64,000 nucleotides of DNA from Salinicoccus cyprini (GTDB taxonomy: Bacteria > Bacillota > Bacilli > Staphylococcales > Salinicoccaceae), in assembly GCF_007713705.1 (NCBI RefSeq), contig NZ_VMSJ01000003.1:62001-126000 (forward strand). Direction: 5' to 3'. Numbering within the stretch: the stretch's first letter is position 1; each line of letters begins with the position of its first letter. Below are positions 63,750 through 64,000 of the stretch, in pieces. Made by a program: the position numbers and the translations under genes. The notes beneath the pieces were generated by a model. That model was not told where the DNA came from. It did not search any database and worked only from the letters and a program-made list of their open reading frames with translations.

Positions 63750-64000
63750 CTAAACACTGATGGCAGACCTGCCGACAAGTATCTCAAGATCGATGGTCAC
63801 CGGTCTTTCTTCTGAAATGAAATCATCCAGCTCGCCCGCTTCATGGTTCCACGCGAGCGGTGACATATGGATCAGATTCGCGAGGGCCGCGCGATCAAGC
63901 ATCACCTTTTCTTTTACTTGAACACGTTCCAGCACTTCGAAGTTCTCTTCGAACAGCGAGACTGTACCCGCATTATCATATTCGGCCTTATCCGTATCCC
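63750..64000 (-). CDS. C-terminal end of an RlmA-type 23S rRNA methyltransferase
   Basis: The frame is open to the window edge, so the N-terminal part lies outside. The visible 83 residues, FEVLERVQVKEKVML then LANLIHMSPLAWNHEAGELDDF and VTIDLEILVGR, match the end of RlmA/YxjB-like guanine-N1 methyltransferases (LL.MTP.AW pattern). The SAM-binding part is not seen; the name is by family recall. Confidence 0.65.
   Translation of the reverse strand, partial: DTDKAEYDNAGTVSLFEENFEVLERVQVKEKVMLDRAALANLIHMSPLAWNHEAGELDDFISEERPVTIDLEILVGRSAISV

Overview
The window looks like chromosomal DNA of a moderate-GC member of the Staphylococcaceae, most like Salinicoccus or a close relative. The pcrB-pcrA-ligA-camS block, the purB/NETI/DUF2179 block, the nadE-pncB pair and ppaC are familiar from that family. 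Base composition is near 50% GC, higher than in Staphylococcus. A BCCT-family osmolyte transporter fits a salt-tolerant lifestyle. No rRNA or tRNA gene and no CRISPR array was seen. Genus assignment is inference from gene order and composition, not from a marker alignment.

Layout. 0-5.4 kb: camS (cut by the window edge), ligA, pcrA and pcrB, read leftward. 5.5-8.5 kb: a D,D-carboxypeptidase lipoprotein, purB with a PurR-type operator, and two small conserved genes. 8.5-14 kb: NAD salvage (nadE, pncB, nicotinamidase-like pncA) with an MFS carrier, Mn-dependent pyrophosphatase and a small acetyltransferase. 14-18.8 kb: lactonase, YolD-like protein, folD, rpmG, a 56-residue membrane peptide, a candidate small RNA, YjbQ and a YdaT-like protein. 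18.8-22.1 kb: an opine-dehydrogenase-like enzyme, a 303-bp mobile repeat, mutT, and a divergent pair consisting of a secreted-peptide gene and an XRE/TPR regulator that has the form of a peptide quorum-sensing (RRNPP) module. 22.1-31 kb: acetyltransferase, lipoprotein, iron alcohol dehydrogenase, nagE/nagA, BCCT carrier, a cre-preceded aldehyde dehydrogenase with its DUF779 partner. 31-39.5 kb: AlkA, an M23 peptidase, a siderophore-binding lipoprotein, VanZ, and ABC exporters.

39.5-50.2 kb is a long leftward array: pxpB-pxpC-accB-accC-pxpA, an NRAMP-related carrier, a DUF1445 protein, a peptide-binding lipoprotein, pyroglutamyl peptidase and nagB, with a divergent M20 amidohydrolase. Together these suggest capture of peptides, release of 5-oxoproline, and its conversion to glutamate, with a biotin carboxylase module of unexplained role. 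50.3-51.6 kb: a second copy of the mobile repeat carrying ten exact-period 41-bp units, followed by an apparently damaged toxin-antitoxin locus. 51.7-57.6 kb: quinone oxidoreductase, a UvrA paralogue, an acetyltransferase, a beta-propeller membrane protein and a methyltransferase. 57.7-61.7 kb: sucrose utilisation (scrB, scrA, scrR) with operator and cre sites. 61.8-64 kb: an HSL-type esterase, a gene remnant, a DUF2188 protein and the end of an RlmA-type methyltransferase.

The observations most worth following up are the peptide/regulator pair at 20.9-22.1 kb, the two hairpin-ended repeat elements with a 1-versus-10 copy tandem array, the pxp-acc cluster with its NRAMP relative that lacks the metal motifs, and the candidate small RNA at about 17.77-17.86 kb.
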